Below, piece after piece: positions 10,755 to 18,923 of a stretch of 50,635 nt of DNA (positions within the stretch are counted from its first letter, which is position 1; the number at the start of each line of letters is the position of its first letter). The stretch is from Syntrophaceae bacterium UBA7520 (GTDB lineage Bacteria > Desulfobacterota > Syntrophia > Syntrophales > Smithellaceae). Where the stretch lies: NCBI GenBank assembly GCA_002478265.1, contig DLNC01000032.1, forward strand, positions 1 to 50,635, written 5' to 3'. Under the pieces are notes generated by a model. That model made no database searches and was not told the DNA's origin. It saw nothing but the letters and a program-made list of their open reading frames with translations. Both the position numbers and the translations under genes were made by a program.

Positions 10755-11513
10755 TTAGAGCCCCCCTTTAATAATTTCCTGCGCCAGTTCCATGTAAGCC
10801 ACGGCGCCGCGAGATTTTATATCGTAAAGAATAATCGGCAAGCCGTGACTCGGGCTTTCCGAAAGCCGCACATTGCGCGGGATGATTGTTTTGAATACTT
10901 TTTCTCCAAAATGGCTTTTTACGTCTTCCGTGACGCGGTGCGAAAGCAAATTACGCGGGTCAAACATCGTCAGTAATATTCCTCCCAGCGCCAGATCGGG
11001 ATTCAGCTTTGCTTTGACCAGCCGCACGGTGTTGAGCAGATATCCCAATCCCTCCATGGCGAAATATTCGCACTGCAGCGGCACAATCAGGAAATCCGCC
11101 GCCACCAGAGCGTTGACCGTCATAAAGCCCAGCGAAGGCGGGCAATCGATAATAATAAAATCATAAGGCCTGGTCAGCGCTTTGAGCAAATGGCGCAAAC
11201 GTTTTTCTCTATCCTCAATATGGATAAATTCCACTTCCACCCCGATTAAATCCTGATTGGAGGTGATGATGTCCAAATGCGGTATATTCGTCGGCTGAAT
11301 TACATCTTCCAGTTGGGCCTGGCCGATCATCGCGTGATAGAGGTTGTTGCCGTTATCACTGATCCCCATGCCGCTGGTAGCGTTGCCTTGGGAATCGCCG
11401 TCAATGAGCAATGTTTTTTTTTCCGCCGCCGCCAAGGAAGAAGCCAGATTAATCGCCGTAGTGGTTTTGCCCACGCCGCCTTTTTGATTGGCTATGCATA
11501 TAATTTTACTCAT
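10755..11513 (-). CDS. parA: chromosome partitioning ATPase ParA (Soj)
   Basis: Deviant-Walker ATPase that moves ParB-parS complexes; 252 residues from the start chosen here. The N-terminus is MSKIICIANQKGGVGKTTTA, with the deviant Walker A KGGVGKTT directly after the first strand, as expected for Soj-type proteins without an N-terminal DNA-binding domain. DCPPSLGFMTVNA is the second conserved motif. An in-frame ATG exists 22 codons upstream, but that extension is not family-like, so 11513 is preferred; an AGGAAG sequence about 15 bases upstream is a weak ribosome site. The gene lies between rsmG and parB. Confidence 0.95.
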   Translation of the reverse strand: MSKIICIANQKGGVGKTTTAINLASSLAAAEKKTLLIDGDSQGNATSGMGISDNGNNLYHAMIGQAQLEDVIQPTNIPHLDIITSNQDLIGVEVEFIHIEDREKRLRHLLKALTRPYDFIIIDCPPSLGFMTVNALVAADFLIVPLQCEYFAMEGLGYLLNTVRLVKAKLNPDLALGGILLTMFDPRNLLSHRVTEDVKSHFGEKVFKTIIPRNVRLSESPSHGLPIILYDIKSRGAVAYMELAQEIIKGGL

Positions 11514-11585
11514 TATTTGGCTTAATATCTTCCTGAGATATCGTCGGGAAAAACTGGGGTAACACCTACCATAAAACAACCCTTT

Positions 11586-12260
11586 TTAGAAGGTTTTTTT
11601 ACCCTTTTTGAGCTTTTTTCCCACAATAATTATGCTCTTTCTACCCTGGGGATAAATATCAATATTATGCTGAAATAATTCAAAAAAATCAACCACTGTT
11701 GCGTTTTTGCCACAGTGGATAACTTCATTTTCCACATCTTCGCCTTTCAGCGCGATAAATTTGCCTTCCGGCGACAAAAAAGGAGCGCTCAGCAGGGCTA
11801 AATCCTGGAGATGAAAAACGGCGCGCGAGACAACGTAATCGTAATATTCATGCCTTTTTTCATCCTGGGCCGCTTTTTGGACGCGCTCATGAATAACCTG
11901 CGTGCCTGCCAGATTCAGCTGCCTGATGATATGTTTTAAAAAAGATGTTTTTTTGCGGTTGCTTTCCAGTAGATGCACCTCCAGCTCCGGCATGGCGATT
12001 TTGAGAGGGATGCCGGGAAAGCCGCCGCCGGAGCCGATATCCAAAAGCCGCGCGTCGGGCCGGTCAATAAAGCGCGTCACGGAAAGCGAATCCAGAAAAT
12101 GACGGCCCGTGATATCCAGCGCCGATTTTTTGGAGATAAGATTAATCTTTGCGTTCCAAGACAACAGCTCCTTATGATAAAGAGTAAATTGGTTCAGCTG
12201 CGCGTCGCTAAGCGTCACGCCTGCAAGCTGCGCTTGTTGTTGAAACAAATATTTGTCCAT
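11586..12260 (-). CDS. rsmG: 16S rRNA (guanine-N7) methyltransferase RsmG (GidB)
   Basis: SAM-dependent enzyme that methylates N7 of G527 in 16S rRNA. From the ATG at 12260 it has 224 residues, a normal length, beginning MDKYLFQQQAQLAG. The SAM motif is LLDIGSGGGFPGIPLKIA, followed by the LLESNRKKTSFLK segment that is typical of GidB. The frame stays open far upstream to 12662, but that part overlaps the divergent trmJ-like gene and has no family similarity, so the longer start is rejected. The rsmG-parA-parB order is classical near origins; mnmG and mnmE are not in this window. Confidence 0.94.
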   Translation of the reverse strand: MDKYLFQQQAQLAGVTLSDAQLNQFTLYHKELLSWNAKINLISKKSALDITGRHFLDSLSVTRFIDRPDARLLDIGSGGGFPGIPLKIAMPELEVHLLESNRKKTSFLKHIIRQLNLAGTQVIHERVQKAAQDEKRHEYYDYVVSRAVFHLQDLALLSAPFLSPEGKFIALKGEDVENEVIHCGKNATVVDFFELFQHNIDIYPQGRKSIIIVGKKLKKGKKTF

Positions 12261-12359
12261 AAAATAGTGAATAGCAAAAAGAGTAGAACTCGGCAAATAA
12301 ATTAAACGCGCCGACCGGAGATGTAGGGCAGCGAGCGACGAAAAGGAGGCATATAGAAG

Positions 12360-13097
12360 ATGAACGAGACAGCGAAGCTGAGCAATATCAGTATCGTGCT
12401 GCAAAAGCCTAAATACGCGGGCAATATAGGCGCAGTTGCGCGAGCGGCCAAGAATATGGGTATCAATAAAATAATCGTTATCAGCCAGGATAAATATGAA
12501 CAGGAAGAGGTGAAAACTCGTTCCACGCATCTGGCGGTGGATGTTGTGGAAAAAATAAAATATGCGGACGATATCAAAGCCGCGCTGGGGCGATTCAATT
12601 ATATTGTCGGCACCACGGCCAGAAAAGGCGCGGCGCGCGGGCCTTTTTTGACGCCGCGTCAAATGGCGGAGAAAATTATCTCGTTATCCCAGAATAATAA
12701 AATCGCGCTGCTTTTCGGCCCCGAAGACAAGGGCTTGAGCAATGACGAATTGCGCTTTTGCCACGCCGCGGTCACCATCCCGACGGCGCGGGCGTTTCGC
12801 TCGCTCAATCTTTCCCACGCGGTGATGGTTCTTTGCTATGAAATATTTATTGCTTCGCTGGAGCGGATGGTGGAAACACCGCCCAAGCTCGCGCGCGCAG
12901 AAGAGCTGGAAGGAATGTATGAACAACTAAAAACGCTCTTGGCAAAAGTCGGCTTTTTAAATCCACAGAATCCCGATTACTGGATGATGCACCTGAGAAA
13001 ATTTTTCAGCCGCACTACGCTTTTGGCGCGCGACGTGAAAATAATCAGAGGCGTCTGCCGGCAAATAGACTGGTATACAAGCCAGAAAAAAACTTGA
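12360..13097 (+). CDS. TrmJ/TrmH-family (SPOUT) RNA 2'-O-methyltransferase
   Basis: Predicted SAM-dependent ribose methyltransferase of the knotted SPOUT class, 245 residues. Motif 1 is the N-terminal VLQKPKYAGNIGAVARAAKN, motif 2 LLFGPEDKGLSNDEL, motif 3 TIPTARAFRSLNLSHAV; together they define the TrmH group 1 family that contains TrmJ, which methylates position 32 of tRNAs. The exact target cannot be read from sequence. It is transcribed divergently from rsmG with a 99-bp gap. The C-terminal region after residue 170 is a family-typical helical tail. Confidence 0.88.
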   Translation: MNETAKLSNISIVLQKPKYAGNIGAVARAAKNMGINKIIVISQDKYEQEEVKTRSTHLAVDVVEKIKYADDIKAALGRFNYIVGTTARKGAARGPFLTPRQMAEKIISLSQNNKIALLFGPEDKGLSNDELRFCHAAVTIPTARAFRSLNLSHAVMVLCYEIFIASLERMVETPPKLARAEELEGMYEQLKTLLAKVGFLNPQNPDYWMMHLRKFFSRTTLLARDVKIIRGVCRQIDWYTSQKKT

Positions 13098-13197
13098 CTT
13101 TAGGGGCCTGTTCTCATAGGGATTGCCCATGCTGGTCGGCTGGCGACCGCAGTTATCTTTTTTATAATAAATACGCTAAAATAGCGGAGGGTGCACC

Positions 13198-14352
13198 ATG
13201 CAAAAAATATTTTCCTTTACAGGCGCGAAAAAAATAATTTTCGGCTGCGGCGCGCTGCGACAGCTGGCTGATCAGGTCAAAGAGTTGAGCGCGAAAAATC
13301 CCCTGGTAGTTATCGATAAAAACCTGTCCGCCGTGTTCCGGGAAAAAGTGGAAGGCATTCTCGCGCCCGCGGGCGTCAATTTCAGCATCTACGACAAAGT
13401 GGAGGCGGAACCGCCCATTGAACTGGCCGACGAAGGCGCGTCGCTGGCGTTAAAAAACAAAAATGACGCGGTTATCGGTATCGGCGGTGGCAGCGCCATG
13501 GATGTGGCAAAAGCCATTGCCGTGATCGCGGCCAATAACGCCAAAGCGACGGATTTTTTGGGATTGGGAAAGGTGCCCAAACCCGGTTTGCCCAAAATCA
13601 TGATTCCCACCACCGCCGGAACCGGCAGCGAGGTTACCTTTACGGCGGTTTTTATCCGCAAGGATTTGAAAAAGAAAGAAGGGATGAACAGCGTGCATCT
13701 TTATCCGGAACTGGCGCTTTTGGATCCGGAGCTCACGTTGAGTTTGCCGCCGGCGCCCACCGCCCAGACGGGGCTGGACGCTTTATGTCACGCGATTGAA
13801 TCTTACACGTCGATAAACTCATCGCCCATGAGCGAACTTGTTTCTCTGCAGGCGATTGCCTTGATCGCCCAGAATCTGCGCGCCTGCGTGCACGACGGAA
13901 AAAATTTGGCTGCGCGCGAAAAAATGCTACTGGGCAGTCTTTACGCGGGGCTCGGATTGGCCAATGCGGGAGTGACCGCGGTGCATTCGCTTTCTTACCC
14001 ACTGGGCGGAAAATACGGCATCGGGCACGGCCTGGCTAACACGATGATGTTGATGGCGGTGATGAATTTCAATCTGCCCGGCGCGCTGGAAAAGTTCGCG
14101 GATATCGCCGAGGCAATGGATGAAAATACGGATGGGCTGCCCGCGCGCGAGGCCGCTTATCTGGCCCTTGACGCTGTGGAGGCGCTGATTGAAGATTGCG
14201 GCATTCACGCGTCACTGGCGGATTTCGGCATTACGGAAAAAGATTTTCCGGATCTCGCCGATGTGGCTCTCACCGTGGCGCGGCCACTGGAAAACAATCC
14301 GCGTAAAGTGACCAGGGACGACGCCATCGCGATGTACGCGCAGGCATTATAA
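13198..14352 (+). CDS. iron-type alcohol dehydrogenase, KdnB-like
   Basis: Group III (Fe-dependent) alcohol dehydrogenase of 384 residues. The N-terminal nucleotide-binding half contains GIGGGSAMDVAKA (94-106) and IPTTAGTGSEVT (136-147). The metal ligands of the family are all present: D194, H198 (GLDALCHAIESY), H263 (AVHSLSYPLGG) and H277 (GIGHGLANTMM). A good ribosome site GGAGGG precedes the ATG, and TATAAT lies at 13163-13168. It is 40 bp upstream of a sugar-type aminotransferase in the same direction. A pair of this kind, KdnB plus KdnA, oxidises and then aminates carbon 8 of Kdo in Shewanella; that role is a proposal from context. A general fermentative alcohol dehydrogenase is the alternative. 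Confidence 0.85.
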   Translation: MQKIFSFTGAKKIIFGCGALRQLADQVKELSAKNPLVVIDKNLSAVFREKVEGILAPAGVNFSIYDKVEAEPPIELADEGASLALKNKNDAVIGIGGGSAMDVAKAIAVIAANNAKATDFLGLGKVPKPGLPKIMIPTTAGTGSEVTFTAVFIRKDLKKKEGMNSVHLYPELALLDPELTLSLPPAPTAQTGLDALCHAIESYTSINSSPMSELVSLQAIALIAQNLRACVHDGKNLAAREKMLLGSLYAGLGLANAGVTAVHSLSYPLGGKYGIGHGLANTMMLMAVMNFNLPGALEKFADIAEAMDENTDGLPAREAAYLALDAVEALIEDCGIHASLADFGITEKDFPDLADVALTVARPLENNPRKVTRDDAIAMYAQAL

Positions 14353-14392
14353 AAACAAGAAAAATTTATTTAGCGGTGCTTAGGAGGATAAA

Positions 14393-15595
14393 ATGGCGGG
14401 TGCGGAATTAATCGGTCAGGAAGAAATAAAAGAGGTGGTGGAAATTTTGGAAACAGGCGTGCTGATGCGCTATGGCTTTGACGCTCAGCGTAAGGGCATG
14501 TTCAAGGTTCGTGAGTTTGAAGAAGCCTTCGCCAAATATTGCGGTACCAGTTACGCGTTGGGCGTTACTTCCGGTTCCGCCGCGCTGAAAGTCGCGCTCA
14601 CCGCGTTAGATGTCGGCCCCGGCGACGATGTTTTGGTTCCCGCTTTTACTTTTCTGGCCACTTACGAGGCGGTGATGGAAGTGGGCGCGGTGCCCATTAT
14701 GGTGGATATTGACGACACGCTCAATCTGGATCCACTGGAAATCGCGAAGAAAAAAACTCCCTATACCAAAGCCGTTATCCCCGTGCATATGTGCGGTTCG
14801 GCCGCCCATATCGATAAAATACTTGAAGAAGCGAAGAAGCACAAACTCTTGGTGCTGGAAGACAACGCGCAGGGTTGCGGCGCGAGCTTTAAGGGAAAGA
14901 AACTGGGATCTTTCGGCGATATGGGCTGTTTCAGTTTTGATTACGTCAAGACCGTAACCACCGGCGAAGGCGGCATGATTATTTCCAACAATAAGGATTT
15001 ATATCACCGCGCTGAATGGTATCACGACCATGGCCACGACCATAACCCGAAAGTCAGCCGCGCGCTGGAAGGAAGAACCATTCTGGGATTCAACTACCGC
15101 ATGAATGAACTTCAGGGCGCTTTAGGCCTGGCGCAGTTGCGGAAACTTGATTACATTTGTTCCGAACAGAGGAAAAACAAAAAAGCCATTAAAGACGCGC
15201 TCGGTCAGGTGCCGGGCGTGAAATTCCGCAAGCTTCCGGATCCGGAAGGCGATTCCGCCACGTTTTTGGCGTTTAATCTGCCGGAAGAAGCACAGGCGTT
15301 GAAATTTCAGAAACTTTTAGCCGCGGAAGGTGTGGATACGGTCTGCTACAAAAATAATCTCTGGCATTACGTGCCTAACTGGGAACATTTCTTAGCGCGC
15401 TCTACGGCGATTTCCAAAAAGTATCCGTTTACCGATCCGTCGTATAAAGGGAAAATCGAATATTCGCGCGCCAGCATTCCTTATGCCGAAGATATTTTGG
15501 GGCGCACCTTGGTTATACAAATCATGGTTAAGATGGGGCAGGAAAGGCTAGATTCAATAAGACAGGCTATCGAAAAAGCCGCTAAAAAAATGTAG
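14393..15595 (+). CDS. DegT/DnrJ/EryC1 aminotransferase, KdnA-like
   Basis: PLP-dependent sugar aminotransferase, 400 residues. Family features are TSGSAALKVALTAL (59-72), the cofactor-contacting LEDNAQGCGASFKGKK around D157, and the Schiff-base lysine K186 in SFDYVKTVTTGEGG. A histidine-rich WYHDHGHDHNP segment and FNYRMNELQGALGLAQL complete the active site. AGGAGG lies just before the ATG. Paired with the upstream Fe-type dehydrogenase, it is a candidate for making 8-amino-8-deoxy-Kdo for lipopolysaccharide. The family assignment is firm; the substrate is inference and another amino sugar is possible. A strong terminator follows. Confidence 0.88.
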   Translation: MAGAELIGQEEIKEVVEILETGVLMRYGFDAQRKGMFKVREFEEAFAKYCGTSYALGVTSGSAALKVALTALDVGPGDDVLVPAFTFLATYEAVMEVGAVPIMVDIDDTLNLDPLEIAKKKTPYTKAVIPVHMCGSAAHIDKILEEAKKHKLLVLEDNAQGCGASFKGKKLGSFGDMGCFSFDYVKTVTTGEGGMIISNNKDLYHRAEWYHDHGHDHNPKVSRALEGRTILGFNYRMNELQGALGLAQLRKLDYICSEQRKNKKAIKDALGQVPGVKFRKLPDPEGDSATFLAFNLPEEAQALKFQKLLAAEGVDTVCYKNNLWHYVPNWEHFLARSTAISKKYPFTDPSYKGKIEYSRASIPYAEDILGRTLVIQIMVKMGQERLDSIRQAIEKAAKKM

Positions 15596-15620
15596 GCTAT
15601 TTTTGCTACAGGAACCGAAG

Positions 15621-15652
15621 AAAGCCGCGCCGATTAAAAGCGCGGCTTTTTA
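15621..15652 (+). terminator. rho-independent terminator after the aminotransferase
   Basis: AAAGCCGCGC (15621-15630) pairs perfectly with GCGCGGCTTT (15640-15649) around a 9-base loop, followed by T-rich sequence. It ends the dehydrogenase-aminotransferase unit. Confidence 0.92.
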
Positions 15653-15656
15653 TTTG

Positions 15657-15685
15657 TTTACAGCAATATTTGTCTTGGGTATAAT
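15657..15685 (+). promoter_or_regulatory. sigma70-type promoter giving a nearly leaderless mRNA
   Basis: TTTACA (15657-15662), a 17-base spacer and TATAAT (15680-15685). The expected start point is about 15691-15693, only some 5 bases before the ATG at 15697, so the transcript would have almost no leader. Confidence 0.65.
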
Positions 15686-15696
15686 TCAAAAAAACC

Positions 15697-16203
15697 ATGA
15701 AACCGAAACTGGTGATAGTAAACGACAAAATGCAGAAAAGGTACCGTTATTATCTGACGGAGCCCAGCGGGAAAAATTTTGCCCCTGAATTCAAACCGCA
15801 GTTGACGCCCAAGCAGATGCTGGAGGCAGGCGTTTTTGGCGGCAAATACATGACGGATTGCCGCAAGGAATTCCCCACGTCATGGTTCGCCAATGCCAAG
15901 CTCAATTCTTTAAAGCACGATCCCAAGCTCAACTGTTTTGGTGTGAACGCCTCGAAGCCATTGTCCTACTGGAGGCAGAAAGGATGGATTTATCACGAAG
16001 ACCCGCGCGGCTGGTTTCAGTGGTACTGTCGCTATTATATGGGCAGGCGCTGCCCGGATGACGCGCGCCAGATCAAAAGATGGAAAGCCATGCAGCGGCA
16101 CGTCAAGCAGCTCAAAAAAAATTGCCCGGCGGGGGATCTCAACTGCCGGCGCCGCCAGCGCCAGGCGCTCCTGCACTGGGCCTACGACAGCAGAAAGATG
16201 TGA
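15697..16203 (+). CDS. conserved hypothetical protein, Trp/Tyr- and Arg-rich
   Basis: Soluble basic protein of 168 residues with no domain I can name. Segments such as LTPKQMLEAGVFGGKYMTDC, DPRGWFQWYCRYYMGRR and QRQALLHWAYDSRKM have the look of a strongly conserved family, with many Trp, Tyr, Cys and Arg residues. Four cysteines lie at about 54, 86, 107 and 116, and two more in the CPAGDLNCRRRQRQ stretch. No signal peptide or membrane segment is seen. No ribosome site precedes the ATG; a promoter at 15657-15685 suggests near-leaderless translation. An internal ATG at codon 12 is an alternative start. The reaction or role is unknown. Confidence 0.75.
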   Translation: MKPKLVIVNDKMQKRYRYYLTEPSGKNFAPEFKPQLTPKQMLEAGVFGGKYMTDCRKEFPTSWFANAKLNSLKHDPKLNCFGVNASKPLSYWRQKGWIYHEDPRGWFQWYCRYYMGRRCPDDARQIKRWKAMQRHVKQLKKNCPAGDLNCRRRQRQALLHWAYDSRKM

Positions 16204-16247
16204 CCTTATTATGGCAAAAGGCGCTTTACTGTTTATTAAATTAATTT

Positions 16248-16610
16248 TCAGGCCGTTGCGGCCCGCTGCGCTTTCTCCATCTGCTTTCTTCTGGTCACCG
16301 TGAGAACAAGCAGGATATTGGTCAGAATCAGCAAGGTGAGATGGTTATATTTTTCCATCATTGCCAGAGGTGAAAAAAATATTTTTTCGGCTGTCTCCAG
16401 TGTTTCTTCTTCAATAAGCGGCTCCGGAATTTGACGCGCGCGCCGCTGATGAAAGATTACCGCTCGTGTTTCCGCTGTATCCATCTGAAAAGATGGAGCG
16501 AAAAAACGTTTCCAAACAGAGTGATCGTTAAAGGAAACACCCCAAGCGTTAGACTGTCCCGTTAAGGCGAACACGCAGAGCGCACAAATTAAAAAGAAAA
16601 TCTTTTTCAT
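16248..16610 (-). CDS. small membrane-anchored exported protein, unknown
   Basis: From the ATG at 16610 the protein has 120 residues. It starts with a clear signal peptide (MKKIFFLICALCVFALTGQ, then SNAWG), continues with a polar region of about 60 residues, and has one C-terminal membrane helix (HLTLLILTNILLVLTV) followed by a basic RRKQ tail. This predicts a periplasmic domain with a short cytoplasmic end. The frame is open further upstream, but the signal peptide and a GGGAG sequence support the start used here. I do not recognise the family. It is convergent with the hypothetical gene ending at 16203. Confidence 0.6.
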   Translation of the reverse strand: MKKIFFLICALCVFALTGQSNAWGVSFNDHSVWKRFFAPSFQMDTAETRAVIFHQRRARQIPEPLIEEETLETAEKIFFSPLAMMEKYNHLTLLILTNILLVLTVTRRKQMEKAQRAATA

Positions 16611-16705
16611 ACCTAATCTCCCTAGATGCCTTATTATGCGCCTTTTACTTTGCGGAGTCCAGCAGCGTGTTTCGATAGTAACCATGGCGAATAAAGATGT
16701 TGCGG

Positions 16706-18016
16706 TCAATCCATGTGGTCAAAAGACAGCAAGGCCGGCTGTTTGCCCAAAAGCACCATGCCGAAATGCTCATATTTTTCACCGGTTTTGGGATGAAGAT
16801 CATGCCAGCGGGCGAGGAATTCCCTTTCCCGCAGCCAGGTGCGCCGGATGGACGCCGGATCTTCGAAAAGCAGCATATCCTTGTTGACGCCGATAATAAT
16901 CGCGTAGTGCCCCTGATTCCATTCGCGCCGCCAGTCGTCAATGGTCATGTGCCGATCCGCCCAGGCCTGCAACAAAACGATGACCGGCGTTCCTTCATCA
17001 ACGTACTGTTTTACCTGCTTGAGCGACCAGTTGGTTCCGGACTTCACGACGTAACCGTGCTGTTTGGCCACCCGGATCATTTCTTCAGGCGGCGTGCCGT
17101 CTGGAGTGGTGCCCAGTTCGTTGATGAGGTCATTATCATCGGCCTCTTCGCCGTAATAATGCATGACCGTTTGTAGAGCCTTGGGACCGCAATCGTAATT
17201 GAATGATTGCTTGCCGATATGCAGATTGATGATTTTCATTTTGCGTGATTCGTCCAGAGACTGCAGCGTTTGCGCCAGCGCTTCGGCAAAGGCGCGTCTG
17301 AGCCGGTTAATTTGCGCGACGTTCGGCGTGCCGTCGTCATTTTTATACAAGCGCTCGTTTGTTTCCTGAATGAACGCGGGCGCGCGCGTGCCGACGCGCT
17401 TGAGCGAATTGACCGAATGCGCGGCGCAGATATGTCCGTGCACTTTCACAAAATCAGAGGCGTTAACGGTGATCAGCACGTCCGGCAGGCGGCTGCGCAA
17501 TTCCTCGGCGTATGTTTCCACGATGACATTCGGGCAGTAATACAGAGGGCTTTCGTCGCGGGGTGAATGTTGAAAATTCATGATCTCAATTTGATTTTCG
17601 GCAACACCACGGGCGGTTACGGTGGCGTGACCGTCAAAGAGCAGTCCGGCGCCGGCGGAGATGATTTCTTCTATGCCGCGGTGGAAAGGTTTAAGATATT
17701 TTTCCGCCAGGGAGGCGCGCATAGCCAGGGAGGGCTCAAAACCTGTCCGATAGATGGGCCGGCCGTGGATGTCTACCAGCGGGACGCTTTCCTCAATTTC
17801 TGCCGGATCACGATTGGCTTCCAGCAAGATACTGCAATAAGGAAAGACAATCTGCCGGTTGCCCAGAATATCGCGGAAATCGTACAGCCATTGCGTGTAC
17901 CAGTCGATATTCCTGAGCAAAGCGGAAAAATCGTCGGAAAGATCTTCCGGAGAAATTTCCGGTGGAATGGCAACCCCGCTGTGCGGCACAACAACTAAAA
18001 TATCGGAGCCCGTCAT
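16706..18016 (-). CDS. N-formylglutamate amidohydrolase domain fused to C39-like peptidase domain
   Basis: Two-domain protein of 436 residues in one uninterrupted frame. Residues 1-255 look like N-formylglutamate amidohydrolase: VVVPHSGVAIP at the N-terminus, LLFDGHATV (125-133), and the conserved EANRDP and HSVNSLKRVG regions. Residues 260-430 look like a papain-like peptidase C39 fold: DCGPKALQTVMHYYG with the nucleophile C276, GHYAIIIGV with H370, and FEDP with D386. M260 at the junction could be an internal start for the peptidase domain alone. No signal peptide is visible. The substrate is unknown; amide or peptide hydrolysis by both halves is a fair guess. Confidence 0.8.
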   Translation of the reverse strand: MTGSDILVVVPHSGVAIPPEISPEDLSDDFSALLRNIDWYTQWLYDFRDILGNRQIVFPYCSILLEANRDPAEIEESVPLVDIHGRPIYRTGFEPSLAMRASLAEKYLKPFHRGIEEIISAGAGLLFDGHATVTARGVAENQIEIMNFQHSPRDESPLYYCPNVIVETYAEELRSRLPDVLITVNASDFVKVHGHICAAHSVNSLKRVGTRAPAFIQETNERLYKNDDGTPNVAQINRLRRAFAEALAQTLQSLDESRKMKIINLHIGKQSFNYDCGPKALQTVMHYYGEEADDNDLINELGTTPDGTPPEEMIRVAKQHGYVVKSGTNWSLKQVKQYVDEGTPVIVLLQAWADRHMTIDDWRREWNQGHYAIIIGVNKDMLLFEDPASIRRTWLREREFLARWHDLHPKTGEKYEHFGMVLLGKQPALLSFDHMD

Positions 18017-18260
18017 AATACGTGACCATAATAATTAAGGAAAAGTTTGATCAGTACCAACTACCGCTTATTTTCCATATTCTACGCCTTCTGGCCAGGA
18101 TTGAAAATCGAAAAAATGAAGAAGGAAGAATGATAAAATATTAGTATTATCAGCATTTTAAATGTGAATAACGGCAATGTGATAAATGTTTCATGACCGG
18201 CGTTGTTATCCAAAATCGCCCATAAACAGGGCAGGAAAGATATTAAGAGATTTCAGAGAT

Positions 18261-18296
18261 AAAAAAACCGGGGAACATCCGTGGACGCTCCCCGGT
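18261..18296 (-). terminator. rho-independent terminator of the small-protein cluster
   Basis: On the minus strand ACCGGGGA (18296-18289) pairs with TCCCCGGT (18274-18267) and is followed by seven T. It lies just downstream of the glycine-rich small gene. The 18017-18260 stretch beyond it shows no gene. Confidence 0.9.
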
Positions 18297-18313
18297 AAAA
18301 GTGAAAGAATTTA

Positions 18314-18601
18314 TTACTTCTTGCCCATGGCGTTTTTGATCGCGCCGACAATCGCCAAAAGCGCCGCGCCTCCCGCGCCGCCACCCACCACATCGCCGGC
18401 TACCGCCGTCGCGTCCATGCCGCCGCTGCCGGTAAGAATGCCCAAAATGGCCAAAAGCTGCGCGCCGCCGACGCCGCCGATAAGCCCGGTAATCGTGTCA
18501 CCCAGCTTGCCTAATGATAAATTTTTTACCGCCGCGCCCAGGGCGTTGCCGCCCGCGGCGCCACTGATTAACTGAATGATGATCGGAAGCCATGTTTCCA
18601 T
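18314..18601 (-). CDS. small glycine/alanine-rich membrane-associated protein
   Basis: 95 residues, starting METWLPIIIQLISGAAGGNA. Nearly half the residues are Gly or Ala, in three stretches with GxxxG-like spacing (IISG-AAGGNALGAA; LIGGVGGAQLLAIL; VVGGGAGGAALLAIVGAI), then a short basic NAMGKK tail. This glycine-zipper look suggests tightly packed membrane or surface-active helices. The ATG has an upstream GGAGG-type site (about 18607-18614). A strong terminator follows. Similar small conserved hypotheticals exist in many bacteria, but no function is known to me. Confidence 0.7.
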   Translation of the reverse strand: METWLPIIIQLISGAAGGNALGAAVKNLSLGKLGDTITGLIGGVGGAQLLAILGILTGSGGMDATAVAGDVVGGGAGGAALLAIVGAIKNAMGKK

Positions 18602-18698
18602 TAAAGATACCTCCTCTTCATGATAAAAAAACGTTGATTAACGGCGTTTGCCTCGTTTTGCTGCAAACCTGCGAATAATATTTCTTGCTTTCTCCTAA

Positions 18699-18878
18699 TT
18701 ATTTTTTCTTTTTCTTTTTTGCTGCCGCTATTTCGGCCTTGCTTTTGCGTTTCATGTCCATGGAATGCGCGCGTTTGTATGTCTGGATATCGACAAAGCG
18801 CCCTTTGGCATCGCGCACGGCGTATAATTTTGTTCCCGCGACGCTGTAGTGGGTGGTCCTTTTTCTTTTCGTAGCCAT
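18699..18878 (-). CDS. 59-residue lysine-rich basic small protein
   Basis: A short gene with a near-perfect ribosome site AAGGAGG 5 bases before the ATG at 18878 and a TAA at 18699-18701. The protein starts MATKRKRTTHYSVAGTKLYA, continues through VRDAKGRFVDIQTYKRAHSM and ends in AAAKKKKKK. The middle is well formed and non-repetitive, while both ends are strongly basic, suggesting nucleic-acid binding. It lies between the glycine-rich small gene and a possible 52-residue gene, all on the minus strand downstream of a good promoter. The function is unknown; the coding call rests on the ribosome site, the plausible composition and the neighbours. Confidence 0.75.
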   Translation of the reverse strand: MATKRKRTTHYSVAGTKLYAVRDAKGRFVDIQTYKRAHSMDMKRKSKAEIAAAKKKKKK

Positions 18879-18923
18879 GTTATCCTCCTTTTAAATAAAT
18901 TTTATTGTAAACGCGCCGCGTCT

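Noticed and set aside
11586..12662. 358-residue version of RsmG
   Set aside because: The extra N-terminal part overlaps the divergent trmJ-like gene and is not family-like; the ATG at 12260 gives the normal length.
18017..18260. possible gene or RNA upstream of the amidohydrolase fusion
   Set aside because: No open frame of convincing composition, no structured RNA motif and no promoter that I could recognise.
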